From Crassaminicella profunda (GTDB lineage Bacteria > Bacillota > Clostridia > Peptostreptococcales > Thermotaleaceae), in NCBI RefSeq assembly GCF_019884785.1, contig NZ_CP082326.1, positions 2,225,355 through 2,289,354 of the forward strand: 64,000 bases of DNA, read 5' to 3'. Each line of letters begins with the position of its first letter. Positions within the stretch are counted from its first letter, which is position 1. A program made the position numbers and the translations under genes. The notes beneath the pieces were generated by a model. The model did no database searches and was not told the origin of the DNA. It saw nothing but the letters and a program-made list of their open reading frames with translations. This document shows positions 19,539 to 28,002 of this stretch, in pieces.

Positions 19539-19586
19539 ATATAACAAACAGACTTCTTCCTATTCGAAGAAGTCTGTTTGTTATAT
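19539..19586 (-). terminator. Terminator after the Na/Pi cotransporter gene
   Basis: A 20-bp-class stem (ATAACAAACAGACTTCTTC with its exact complement, 6-base loop) is followed by ATTTTTTAG on the minus strand. Confidence 0.92.
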
Positions 19587-19595
19587 ATCTTTATT

Positions 19596-21227
19596 TTAAA
19601 ATTTACCTGATGAATCCATTACTGAAAAAGCAATCTTTGTAGCATGATCTCCTATTCTTTCAAGATTGCTGATAACATCTAAAAATATTATCCCTGAGCC
19701 CGCTGAACATTCCTGTTTATTTAGTCTTGAAATATGACTAGTTCTAAGAGATTTTTCCATGTGATCAATTTCCCCTTCTCTCTCTACAACCCGCCTTGCT
19801 ATATTCATATCTCCTGTTTTCAATGCTAGTATTGCTTGATTATAAGATTTCATTGCCCGTTCATGCATCAATTTTAATTCTTTTATGGCTACTTCACTAA
19901 ATTCCAGTTTACGTTCCGAACAAAAAATAGCTAGTTCTGCTAAATTATCTGCATGATCTCCAACTCTCTCAATATCATTGATTGTATTAAAAAATCCATC
20001 AACAATTTCATGTTGCTTCCCTGATAAAGATGTATTTGATAATTTAACTAGGTATTCTGCAATCTCACGCTCCATAATATTGATGATTTTTTCCATTTGA
20101 AAGGTTTCATCTGCTAACTTCTCACTCTTTTCAAAGAATGCTTCCATTGATGTTCGATAACTATCTACAACTAACTCCCCCATATTAAGTATTTCCTTCA
20201 TTACCTGCCCAATAGCAATAGATGGTGTTTCTAACATTCTATCGTCAAGATATTTAACCCCTCTTCTCTCCCTTTTCTCCGATTCATTTACAGGAAGAAC
20301 TTTATTGGCAAGTCTTACTAATATTGGAGCAAAAGGTAGTAATATCAATGTATTCCCAATATTAAAGAGCGTGTGGGCATTGGCCAATTGTCTTGCCGCA
20401 CTATCAGGCGAAAAGTGTTTAACAATTTTAATTGTAATATCCTTAAAACATACAAGAAATAATAATGTTCCTACTACATTAAAAGTAAAATGAATAAACG
20501 CAGCTCTTTTTGCTGTTCTATTTGCTCCTATACTTGAAAGCATTGCCGTTACACAAGTTCCTATATTGGTTCCAAATATAATAGGTAAAGAAGCCTCTAT
20601 AGGTAACAATCCTTCACTAGCAAGAGCAATTAAAATACCTGTAGTAGCACTGCTGCTCTGAACTGCTGCAGTAATAAAAAAGCCTGTAAAAATTGCCATT
20701 AAAGAATCTGTAAAAGTTGGTTTTCCAAAACTAATCAACATTTCCCTAAACCCTTCATACTCACGAAGAGGTTTTACAGCTTCTTTCATAAAATCCATAC
20801 CAATAAATAAAATACCAAACCCTATAAAAATTTCTGCTACATTTTTGGTCTTTTTATTATTACTAAAAAGCCATACACCAACACCTAATCCTACCACAAC
20901 AGGAGCAATATGACTTATTTTTAATGATGCAATTTGAGCAGTTACGGTAGTTCCAATATTTGCTCCCATAATTACTCCCGTAGCTTGAGTTAAAGTCATA
21001 ATCCCTGCATTCACAAATCCTACAACCATAACTGTAGTAGCACTACTACTTTGTATAATCATTGTAACCAATGCTCCCACAGTTACTGCCATGATTCTAT
21101 GATTTGTAAGTACTTCAATAATTTTTTTCATTTTATCTCCAGCAGACTTTTCCAACCCATCTCCCATAATGGTCATTCCATAGAGAAATAATCCGAGTCC
21201 TCCAAGTAGTCCAAAGAAAATTTCCAT
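19596..21227 (-). CDS. Na/Pi cotransporter family protein with PhoU-like tail
   Basis: A 543-residue membrane protein (NptA/YjbB type). The two inverted repeats of the transporter core each contain the QSSSATT signature (about residues 60 and 190). Roughly eight to ten spans occupy residues 1-310. The C-terminal soluble half (about 340-540) is a PhoU-like helical domain with paired ERxGDHA motifs (DIERVGDHADNLAEL and NLERIGDHATKIAF). It moves phosphate across the membrane, by sodium coupling if it behaves like characterised members. Confidence 0.9.
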   Translation of the reverse strand: MEIFFGLLGGLGLFLYGMTIMGDGLEKSAGDKMKKIIEVLTNHRIMAVTVGALVTMIIQSSSATTVMVVGFVNAGIMTLTQATGVIMGANIGTTVTAQIASLKISHIAPVVVGLGVGVWLFSNNKKTKNVAEIFIGFGILFIGMDFMKEAVKPLREYEGFREMLISFGKPTFTDSLMAIFTGFFITAAVQSSSATTGILIALASEGLLPIEASLPIIFGTNIGTCVTAMLSSIGANRTAKRAAFIHFTFNVVGTLLFLVCFKDITIKIVKHFSPDSAARQLANAHTLFNIGNTLILLPFAPILVRLANKVLPVNESEKRERRGVKYLDDRMLETPSIAIGQVMKEILNMGELVVDSYRTSMEAFFEKSEKLADETFQMEKIINIMEREIAEYLVKLSNTSLSGKQHEIVDGFFNTINDIERVGDHADNLAELAIFCSERKLEFSEVAIKELKLMHERAMKSYNQAILALKTGDMNIARRVVEREGEIDHMEKSLRTSHISRLNKQECSAGSGIIFLDVISNLERIGDHATKIAFSVMDSSGKF

Positions 21228-21369
21228 TTGTGCCCCTCCTATAATTATGTAATAAGTCCATACCTTTTATATAATACACTATTTTTCATTATTTTTGTTA
21301 ATTCTTTTTTTATTTTATTAGAGTTTATCGAATCATGTTAAATTTATTTAAATTTTATCCCTATTTGTC

Positions 21370-21394
21370 AAAAAAAAGAAGAGCATACGCTCTC
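21370..21394 (-). terminator. Terminator of the cheX-trmL unit
   Basis: A short stem AGAGC-GTAT-GCTCT lies immediately after the trmL stop and is followed by TCTTTTTTTT on the minus strand. Confidence 0.75.
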
Positions 21395-21395
21395 T

Positions 21396-21866
21396 CTATA
21401 CTAAATTTCCAAATCCAACTTGTCTTAATGCTTCATATAATATGATATTCACAGAATTTGATAAATTTAAAGATCTTGCTCTCTCATTTTTAACCATAGG
21501 AATTCTTATACAAGTCTCTTGGTACTCTTTATGTATTTTCTTTGGTAAACCAGCTGTTTCTTTTCCAAATACAATAAAACATTCATCTTCGTATTTCATA
21601 TCTGTATAAAAATGCTTTCCTTTTGTTGTTCCAAAAAAGAACTTTCCATCTTTATACTTAGCAAATAATTCATCAATATTTTCATACAGATGCAAATCTA
21701 ACAAATCCCAATAATCTAATCCTGCTCTCTTTAAATGTTTGTCATCAATTGAAAATCCTAGAGGCTTTATTAAATGCAATCTACTACCTGTAGCTGCACA
21801 AGTCCTCGCAATATTTCCTGTATTTGGTGGTATTTCTGGTTCAAATAATACTATATTTATAGCCAT
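21396..21866 (-). CDS. trmL: tRNA (cytidine/uridine-34 2'-O)-methyltransferase TrmL
   Basis: A 156-residue SPOUT-family (trefoil-knot) methyltransferase. The start INIVLFEPEIPPNTGNIARTC and the knot loops IVFGKETAGLP and IRIPMVKNERARSLNLSNSV are diagnostic of TrmL/CspR. It methylates the wobble nucleotide of certain leucine tRNAs using SAM. It starts five bases after cheX stops, so the two are co-transcribed although unrelated in function. Confidence 0.93.
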   Translation of the reverse strand: MAINIVLFEPEIPPNTGNIARTCAATGSRLHLIKPLGFSIDDKHLKRAGLDYWDLLDLHLYENIDELFAKYKDGKFFFGTTKGKHFYTDMKYEDECFIVFGKETAGLPKKIHKEYQETCIRIPMVKNERARSLNLSNSVNIILYEALRQVGFGNLV

Positions 21867-21871
21867 ACAAT

Positions 21872-22333
21872 CTACTCCTTTATTGCAATATCTAATTCAA
21901 TTATACCATAATCTGTTTTTAATGGAACAGTAATTGTTTGCTTCGAACTAGTAGACACAGATAATTTTTCTCCAATCAAAAGAGTAGGCGGTGTAATATC
22001 TATTGTAATGCCCTTATTATAAAGTAGTGTAGCTGTATTCCCCAAAATCATATTCCCAAGTTCTGAAATAGCACTTTTTACAATATCATCCAAAGCATTA
22101 ACGGGCATACCGCCCATCATATTAGAAACAATCTTTCTTGCCATCTCTTCCTTCATTCCTAAAATTGCCTGTCCTTTCAATTGCCCAGTTAATCCTATAA
22201 AAATCATTACATCTGTACCATCAAATGATCCTTCTCTTGTAAATACCGTTCCCATCTCACATGGTATATTTGCCATTTGATGTAAAATCTCCTTACTGGC
22301 TTTTATAAAAGGATTGATCAGCTCTACATTCAT
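21872..22333 (-). CDS. cheX: CheX-like chemotaxis phosphatase
   Basis: A 153-residue protein of the CheX/CheC family. Visible features are the N-terminal helix NPFIKASKEILHQM and the phosphatase motif ExxN in SAISELGNMILGNTATLL (about residues 84-102), which inserts beside the CheY phospho-aspartate. It dephosphorylates CheY-P in motility or serves as a stand-alone response-regulator phosphatase. No other chemotaxis gene lies nearby. Confidence 0.85.
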   Translation of the reverse strand: MNVELINPFIKASKEILHQMANIPCEMGTVFTREGSFDGTDVMIFIGLTGQLKGQAILGMKEEMARKIVSNMMGGMPVNALDDIVKSAISELGNMILGNTATLLYNKGITIDITPPTLLIGEKLSVSTSSKQTITVPLKTDYGIIELDIAIKE

Positions 22334-22466
22334 TGTCTACACTCCTTTCCTAATGTTAGATGGTAATATTATTGTGACTATTATATCATACTTATATTGA
22401 TTTTATATTCATTTTTATACATTTTTCTCCCATTTCAGATAAATTCTCCTAAAATTCTCAATATTA

Positions 22467-23399
22467 CTATTGGTTTCCATGTATATTCTTTATCTTCTTA
22501 TTATCTAGTATAATTTCTTGCTGAAAAGCTGCTTTACTAAATATCTTTTCTGCCTCTTCAAGGCTGATTCCCCTTAAATCCATCTTTTCAGGCTCTGCAA
22601 TTCCTATCCCTTCTTTATAAAGCTTATAGATATAACTGATAGCCTGCGGTAAAAAGCCCAACAACCTTGCCCCTATTGTATCTGTAGCAACAGGGTCTGT
22701 TCCAGCAATAATAATCCCTGGTGTATCCACAGCCTTTCCATCAGAAGGTCCTGTTCCTATCATGGTTTTATCAACACTTATAACAGTAAGATCTATAGGT
22801 ATTTTTTTTGTCATAGCTACAATAAATCCATGCAAATCCTCATGAATTCCTAATTTCTTTTTTGGAAAACCATGAATTTCTGCAGGTGGAAATCCTAAAG
22901 CAATATTTTTAATACCAGCACTCATGGTTGCTTCTTCATGTTGCTTCAATTGGGTAAAAGAAATAAGCACATCTATTTCATTAACTAATTCATTTATTTT
23001 CGTACTTTTAGGTTGATCATGTTCTAATTCAAGTTCTATATAGGGACCATAATTCAAATCTACAAATTCTACATTTTCTTCCTGGATGACCTTATCATAC
23101 CCTACAGAAGTTAATACTTTTGGAGTAGGGTCTCCACCAGATCCTGTAGCAATAACTATTTTTTTAGGCTTATACTTTTTGATATATTGTATAAGCCGCT
23201 TTAATGTATTGGGACCTACAACAGTCCCTGTATAGGGAGGTTTTGCCTTCACCCAATTAGGTGTAATCACAACAATATCACCATCTTTTACGATTTCACT
23301 TATAGGTAATAAATCTAATGCTTTTACCATTGAATCTTCTTCTTTATTATCCTTCATAATGCTAACAATGGTTTTTTTTACTTTTCTATCTTTTCTCAC
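22467..23399 (-). CDS. DUF362 domain-containing protein
   Basis: A 310-residue protein. A GTG start at 23399 (VRKDRKVKKTIV) is chosen because GAGGTGAT lies just before it; the open frame extends 26 codons further without a ribosome site. It has the DUF362 fold with VVITPNWVKAKPP, VVGPNTLKRLI, the IATGSGGDPTP loop and the GTDPVATDTIGARLLGF signature. No ferredoxin-type cysteine cluster is present, unlike many DUF362 proteins. The function is unknown. It lies after the terminator of the antiporter gene, so it is probably a separate unit from the GcvP-like operon. Confidence 0.78.
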   Translation of the reverse strand: MRKDRKVKKTIVSIMKDNKEEDSMVKALDLLPISEIVKDGDIVVITPNWVKAKPPYTGTVVGPNTLKRLIQYIKKYKPKKIVIATGSGGDPTPKVLTSVGYDKVIQEENVEFVDLNYGPYIELELEHDQPKSTKINELVNEIDVLISFTQLKQHEEATMSAGIKNIALGFPPAEIHGFPKKKLGIHEDLHGFIVAMTKKIPIDLTVISVDKTMIGTGPSDGKAVDTPGIIIAGTDPVATDTIGARLLGFLPQAISYIYKLYKEGIGIAEPEKMDLRGISLEEAEKIFSKAAFQQEIILDNKKIKNIHGNQ

Positions 23400-23504
23400 C
23401 AGATCACCTCGTAAATCAAATTTGTCATTCATAGTATAAGAAAAGCATGTAATTTTTATACAATTTTGAGAAAACATAGTTCTTTCCTTTTCATCATTCT
23501 CCCT

Positions 23505-23540
23505 AAAAAAGAGAAAACCCTTCTAAGAAGGATTTTCTCT
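23505..23540 (-). terminator. Terminator after the NhaC-type antiporter gene
   Basis: The minus strand folds AGAGAAAATCCTTCT with AGAAGGGTTTTCTCT and runs into TTTTTTAGGG. It closes the sigma-54-controlled GcvP-like operon. Confidence 0.9.
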
Positions 23541-23575
23541 AGTATTAACTACTTTTTATACTCTATTAAAAGATA

Positions 23576-25042
23576 TTATATTTCTTTCACTGCACTCCCT
23601 TTTTTCTTTAATCTTACCTGAGGTTCTCTAGGAAGTCCAAATAGTGGTACAAATCGATCCCATCCTGTAATCGTAAGAATCAACATAGAGCCTACTGCAA
23701 TAAATGCCATAAAGTTCATTCTAATAATATCCGTTGGTACAAATGGATGAAGAGGATATACAGCCTTTGCAATAGCAACATAGAATAATACGAAACAATG
23801 CCAAGGTATTAATTGAGATCCATACACTCCAAATGCATCTGCAAAAGTTGCATTTCTAAGTCTTAGCTTATACATATCTTCTTCACTTGCTTCAACATTT
23901 TCATCTGTAATATTTTTAATAATCGGGCTAATGGTAACGATTTCCGCCGTCTCATCCCCAAAAGCTGCATTCCCAAATAAACAAAGTAGTCCATTAAAAG
24001 TCATTAACTGCCTTACATTTTTAGCCATACTTACAAATGCTTTAGATATCGGTTCAAAAGCATGCATACTATTCATAATTCCACCAAAAGAAGCCACCCA
24101 CATCATCATTACGATAGACCAACTACCTGCATCAGAAAAACCTGTGTAAATTTGATCATTTAAAAATGCATTAAGATTTGTAACTGTTCCTGCTCCAAAT
24201 CCTAGTATTAACGCAGAAAGAATGCCTGCTCCTAGACAAATCATGGTTTGGAAACCTTTAACAGCCATTCCAATAACAATAATTAGTGGAATAATCATAT
24301 ACATAGGTACACCACTTTTAACTTGTTCCAGTAAAGTTACAGCCGAAGCTCTCTCTTGAGCTAAAGCATCCCATGCTGCTTGTGGAATTGCATTAATAGC
24401 TTCAGTAGCATTTCCTATTGTACTTGGAAGCCCCATAGATACTCCCACAAAATAAATAACAATTGCTGTAGCTAAAGCACATAATGCTGACCAAACTCCT
24501 TGATGCCTAATTCTATGAATAATTTCAACTTTTTGTAATCCTGAACTAAGTACTGTAGTATCTGATATAAGACCAATATTATCTCCAAAGCATGCTCCAC
24601 CAGCAATAGAACAAACTGTTAATATGATATCCCCCCCAACAATATGATTTAACCATAAAAATACAGGTGCACATGCTGCGAAAGTCCCCCAAGATGTTCC
24701 TGTTGCAATAGATAATATACAAGTTACTAAAAATCCTACGACGGCAACACTCTTAGCTGTAACACCCATCTTTAATGCTGCAATAATAATAGAAGCTCCA
24801 ACACCAGTAGCCATAAAAGATTCTGCTAAACCATATGCAAACATTAATATAAAAAATACAATAACAATTTCTCTAACATTATCTAAAGCAAACTCCATAA
24901 TTTGTTTAAATGTATACTTTTCTGTAGCCATTGCAACAATTGCAGCGACAATCGTTGCAATAGGTGCTGCCAATAGTACATCAAGTCCCCCTATCATAAG
25001 CCCTGCCAGTACAAAAATCGGCGAAATTTTTATTAATCCCAT
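23576..25042 (-). CDS. Na+/H+ antiporter NhaC family protein
   Basis: A 488-residue polytopic membrane protein of the NhaC/ion transporter superfamily. Typical segments are IATGTSWGTFAACAPVFLWL, the re-entrant loop GGACFGDNIGLISDTTVLSS and the late IPWHCFVLFY. About 11-12 spans are visible. Family members exchange H+ for Na+, and some exchange organic acids or amino acids (for example malate/lactate), so it could export the end product or import the substrate of the adjacent GcvP-like pathway. It is the last gene of that operon, separated by 220 bases from the gene before it. Confidence 0.85.
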   Translation of the reverse strand: MGLIKISPIFVLAGLMIGGLDVLLAAPIATIVAAIVAMATEKYTFKQIMEFALDNVREIVIVFFILMFAYGLAESFMATGVGASIIIAALKMGVTAKSVAVVGFLVTCILSIATGTSWGTFAACAPVFLWLNHIVGGDIILTVCSIAGGACFGDNIGLISDTTVLSSGLQKVEIIHRIRHQGVWSALCALATAIVIYFVGVSMGLPSTIGNATEAINAIPQAAWDALAQERASAVTLLEQVKSGVPMYMIIPLIIVIGMAVKGFQTMICLGAGILSALILGFGAGTVTNLNAFLNDQIYTGFSDAGSWSIVMMMWVASFGGIMNSMHAFEPISKAFVSMAKNVRQLMTFNGLLCLFGNAAFGDETAEIVTISPIIKNITDENVEASEEDMYKLRLRNATFADAFGVYGSQLIPWHCFVLFYVAIAKAVYPLHPFVPTDIIRMNFMAFIAVGSMLILTITGWDRFVPLFGLPREPQVRLKKKGSAVKEI

Positions 25043-25262
25043 AAAATACCCTCCTCAGTTTTTAATAAACTTCATTACATTTTAAACAAAACCATTAAGC
25101 TTGAAGTAAATTTTTTCACCCCTCCTTTCTTGATAAATACCCTTTGCATTAACCATTCTATTTCATAATTAAAGCAACGCCTCCTCATACTTTCAATTTA
25201 CTTTTTATTCTTAATTTGTGTAATTATCTGAAAATTGTAGTCAAAAAAAATTATCTTCTCTC

Positions 25263-26372
25263 TTAAGCATTTACCTTATACATAACTAATTCTTTATACC
25301 CGGAAGTAACTCTTATATATCCTCTTAATTCTTCATCTAATCGTTCATCCCCTGTATCTACAAGAAAGGGTCTTCCTTCTAATGAAGAAAGTTTTTGCTT
25401 TGTAGCAACAACAATGATATTTTTCTTACCTACCTTCCTTATCACATCTGGACTGATTTGCTGATTTCCCCTTCCAAATATGTACCCCTGTCCTCCGATA
25501 GGTGTTACAACAAGTTTCACAGGTCTATTCTCTATCTCTCCTAATAACTCTTTTTCTGTAAGATCTTTTTTTACTAGCTTTTTATTGTACACCAAATCCA
25601 CACCTAAAAGAGTAAAGGGAATTTCTAAAATCTCCATAATAGGACGTGTTGTAGAACCTGGCCCAATAATATAATATACATTTTTTTCCATATTGTCAAC
25701 AATATCAAAGCCAATGGCTCTTTGTGCAGCTTGATCACTCATGACGCTTCCCGACTTTTTCCCCTGCAAGAATCTTTTCTCATAAGGAATTTTTAGATAT
25801 CCATATAATCTTGTTTTTACAATTCCATTTCTAAAAGCTTCTTCATCAATATCCATGACTTCTACTTCTTGTACTTTGGGAACATTATCTTGTAAATATA
25901 AAACTGCTAAATCTCCAGCCTTCTGAGGACTACTTGCATAAACTGCTGAATGAATTTTTACTCCCGCTGGAATGCCAACAACCGTCATTTTATCGCCTAC
26001 TGCCTCATAAATATCTCTAGCTGTCCCATCTCCTCCTGCAAATAGAAGTAAATCAACGTCTTCTTCTAATAACTTCTTCGCAGCAATAATTGTATCTTGC
26101 TGATTTGTATTTCTATTTTTTATCTCTAAAACAACCCTCGTCTTAAAACCACATTTTTTTGCTTCATTTTCTCCCATATCTCCTGAACAAGTAACAATTT
26201 CTATTTTCTCTTTTAAGTCACTTAAAACTTTAAGGCTCATCTCAGTACGATTAGGAGCTTGGGGAAGGGCCCCAAGCTTTATAGCCTGATCTACAACGCC
26301 ATCAGTGCCCTTTAGTCCCACTCTGCCTCCCATTCCAGCAATGGGATTAATAATTAGTCCTAATTTTTTCAA
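25263..26372 (-). CDS. ATP-NAD kinase family protein (AcoX-like)
   Basis: A 369-residue protein with an NAD-kinase-type fold. The phosphate-binding motif is FAGGDGTARDIYEAVG (about residues 105-120) and the start KLGLIINPIAGMGGRVGLKG is typical of the AcoX branch. AcoX proteins are encoded in acetoin-type catabolic operons, where their exact role is unproven; NAD phosphorylation is likely but not shown here. The start codon is TTG at 26372 with an AAGGATGG site. It lies 24 bases after the GcvPB-like gene and so belongs to the same operon. Confidence 0.85.
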   Translation of the reverse strand: MKKLGLIINPIAGMGGRVGLKGTDGVVDQAIKLGALPQAPNRTEMSLKVLSDLKEKIEIVTCSGDMGENEAKKCGFKTRVVLEIKNRNTNQQDTIIAAKKLLEEDVDLLLFAGGDGTARDIYEAVGDKMTVVGIPAGVKIHSAVYASSPQKAGDLAVLYLQDNVPKVQEVEVMDIDEEAFRNGIVKTRLYGYLKIPYEKRFLQGKKSGSVMSDQAAQRAIGFDIVDNMEKNVYYIIGPGSTTRPIMEILEIPFTLLGVDLVYNKKLVKKDLTEKELLGEIENRPVKLVVTPIGGQGYIFGRGNQQISPDVIRKVGKKNIIVVATKQKLSSLEGRPFLVDTGDERLDEELRGYIRVTSGYKELVMYKVNA

Positions 26373-26396
26373 GTTATCCCATCCTTTTTAATCAAT

Positions 26397-27971
26397 TTAT
26401 TCAGCAATAGATTTTTTTAGATAACTTCTCCAAGAAATGGCCCACTCATTTGGATCATCCATACCTGATTCATCTACTCTATGGCACGAACTACAATATG
26501 GAGCATTTTTGAATTTTTCAGGAGTTTCATAAGCCTCCTTAAAAATGTGCTCAAGGGTTGCAATATATTCATCTAAATCCTCTTTTGAAGGTGTCTCAGT
26601 AGGTTCTAATGTCATTGGTTCTGGAACATAGTATGGATGATGACTGCACCAATAATGCATACCAAAGTCCATCATTCTTCTTTGTATATCTTCTGTTTTG
26701 ATTCCTGTATCTTCTGTTAATTTTTCTAATGTATATCTTACTTGTTCTATACGTTGTTTTCCTTTAATATATGGTGCATCCACACAATCTAATGCCATCA
26801 ATTTTTTGAATAAATAGTTGTTATTTAATACTGCTATTTTAGCAGCTTCATATAAACCTTCTGCTCCTAAATTCATAATCCATGCATAAGTCTTCATGAC
26901 AACTGGTGCAACTCCATTAAAGGCTCTAACTTTTCCTATAGTATATGGATTATTTGTGATATCCTCATTTAAAAAGTATTTTTCTCCATCAAAATCAATA
27001 AGTGGTGCTGGCATAAATTTTTCTAATTGTTTTGTCACACCCATAGCTCCAGTTGCAGGTCCACCGCATCCATGAGGTGTTGAGAAGGTTTTATGTAAAT
27101 TGAAGTGACACATATCAAAGCCTGCTTCTCTTGCTCTTGTGACACCTAATAAACCATTTGCATTGGCTTGATCATAGCAGCAAAGACCACCCTTTTCATG
27201 TACCATGCGTGTAAATTCTTGTACCCTTTTATTGTATACTCCTGTATCTTCTGGATTTGCAACAATAAAAGCTGCTGTTCTTTCAGAAACTGCTTCTTTG
27301 AAAGCTTCAAAATCGGGATATCCATTTTCATCTGGATGGATATAGATAATTTTATATCCCATTAATGCTGGAGCTGCTGCATCTGATGGATGAGAATAAA
27401 TAGTTGTAATGATCTCATCCTTTTTATCAGCATTTCCATTTGCCTTATGATAAGCTCTTACTACAGCAGCCATTGTCATAATAGCTTGACTTCCACCACC
27501 TGGCTGGAATGTAAAACGATCCATTCCGGAAATTTCTCTCATGCAAAGTTCAGTTTTATACATAATCTCTAAAATACCCTGAACAGTACTTTCATGTTGA
27601 AGAGGATGTACTTCTGTCATTTCTGGCATTTTCCCTAATTGTTCATTTACTTTTGGGCTATACTTTACTGTACAAGTTCCTTGACCAATTTCCACATTCA
27701 CATCTGCACCTAGAGTCATTTGAGATAAACGCATGTAATGTCTTAATACTCTTGGTTGAGATATTTCTGGTAATTTAGGAAGTTCCTTTCTAAACATTCC
27801 TTGAGGAATCTTTGATACACCATCTCCAACTAAAGCTACAATTTTTTCTTCTGCTTGAGGCACCAAAACTCCTCGTTCTCCCTTTTTACTTAATTCAAAT
27901 ATAATAGGCTCATCCCATTTTGCTTGATGAAAGTTTCTTACTTTGTAATTTCTATTTATTCTCTTCATCAT
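26397..27971 (-). CDS. gcvPB: Divergent glycine dehydrogenase (decarboxylating) subunit 2-like PLP protein (GcvPB-like)
   Basis: A 524-residue PLP enzyme related to GcvPB, about 35 residues longer than usual. The PLP lysine is K294 in HFNLHKTFSTPHGCGGP. Several near-invariant glycine decarboxylase blocks are changed: SAHGTNPASA is replaced by YSHPSDAAAPAL, LQPAAGAHGE by FQPGGGSQAI and YDGANLNA by YDQANANG. The C-terminus carries an extra CSSC pair (YCSSCHRVDE). It lies 31 bases after the GcvPA-like gene. Normal GcvPA/GcvPB decarboxylate glycine onto lipoyl H-protein; no gcvH, gcvT or lpd is in this window. The family is certain; the substrate is not. Confidence 0.85.
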   Translation of the reverse strand: MMKRINRNYKVRNFHQAKWDEPIIFELSKKGERGVLVPQAEEKIVALVGDGVSKIPQGMFRKELPKLPEISQPRVLRHYMRLSQMTLGADVNVEIGQGTCTVKYSPKVNEQLGKMPEMTEVHPLQHESTVQGILEIMYKTELCMREISGMDRFTFQPGGGSQAIMTMAAVVRAYHKANGNADKKDEIITTIYSHPSDAAAPALMGYKIIYIHPDENGYPDFEAFKEAVSERTAAFIVANPEDTGVYNKRVQEFTRMVHEKGGLCCYDQANANGLLGVTRAREAGFDMCHFNLHKTFSTPHGCGGPATGAMGVTKQLEKFMPAPLIDFDGEKYFLNEDITNNPYTIGKVRAFNGVAPVVMKTYAWIMNLGAEGLYEAAKIAVLNNNYLFKKLMALDCVDAPYIKGKQRIEQVRYTLEKLTEDTGIKTEDIQRRMMDFGMHYWCSHHPYYVPEPMTLEPTETPSKEDLDEYIATLEHIFKEAYETPEKFKNAPYCSSCHRVDESGMDDPNEWAISWRSYLKKSIAE

Positions 27972-28002
27972 GATCCTTCCTTTCTATTCCTAAAATCCGA
28001 TC

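Noticed and set aside
25043-25262. Possible leader peptide or riboswitch in the 220-base spacer before the nhaC-type gene
   Set aside because: AGGAGG-like stretches occur, but any frame after them is under 15 codons or badly spaced, and no conserved aptamer core was seen.
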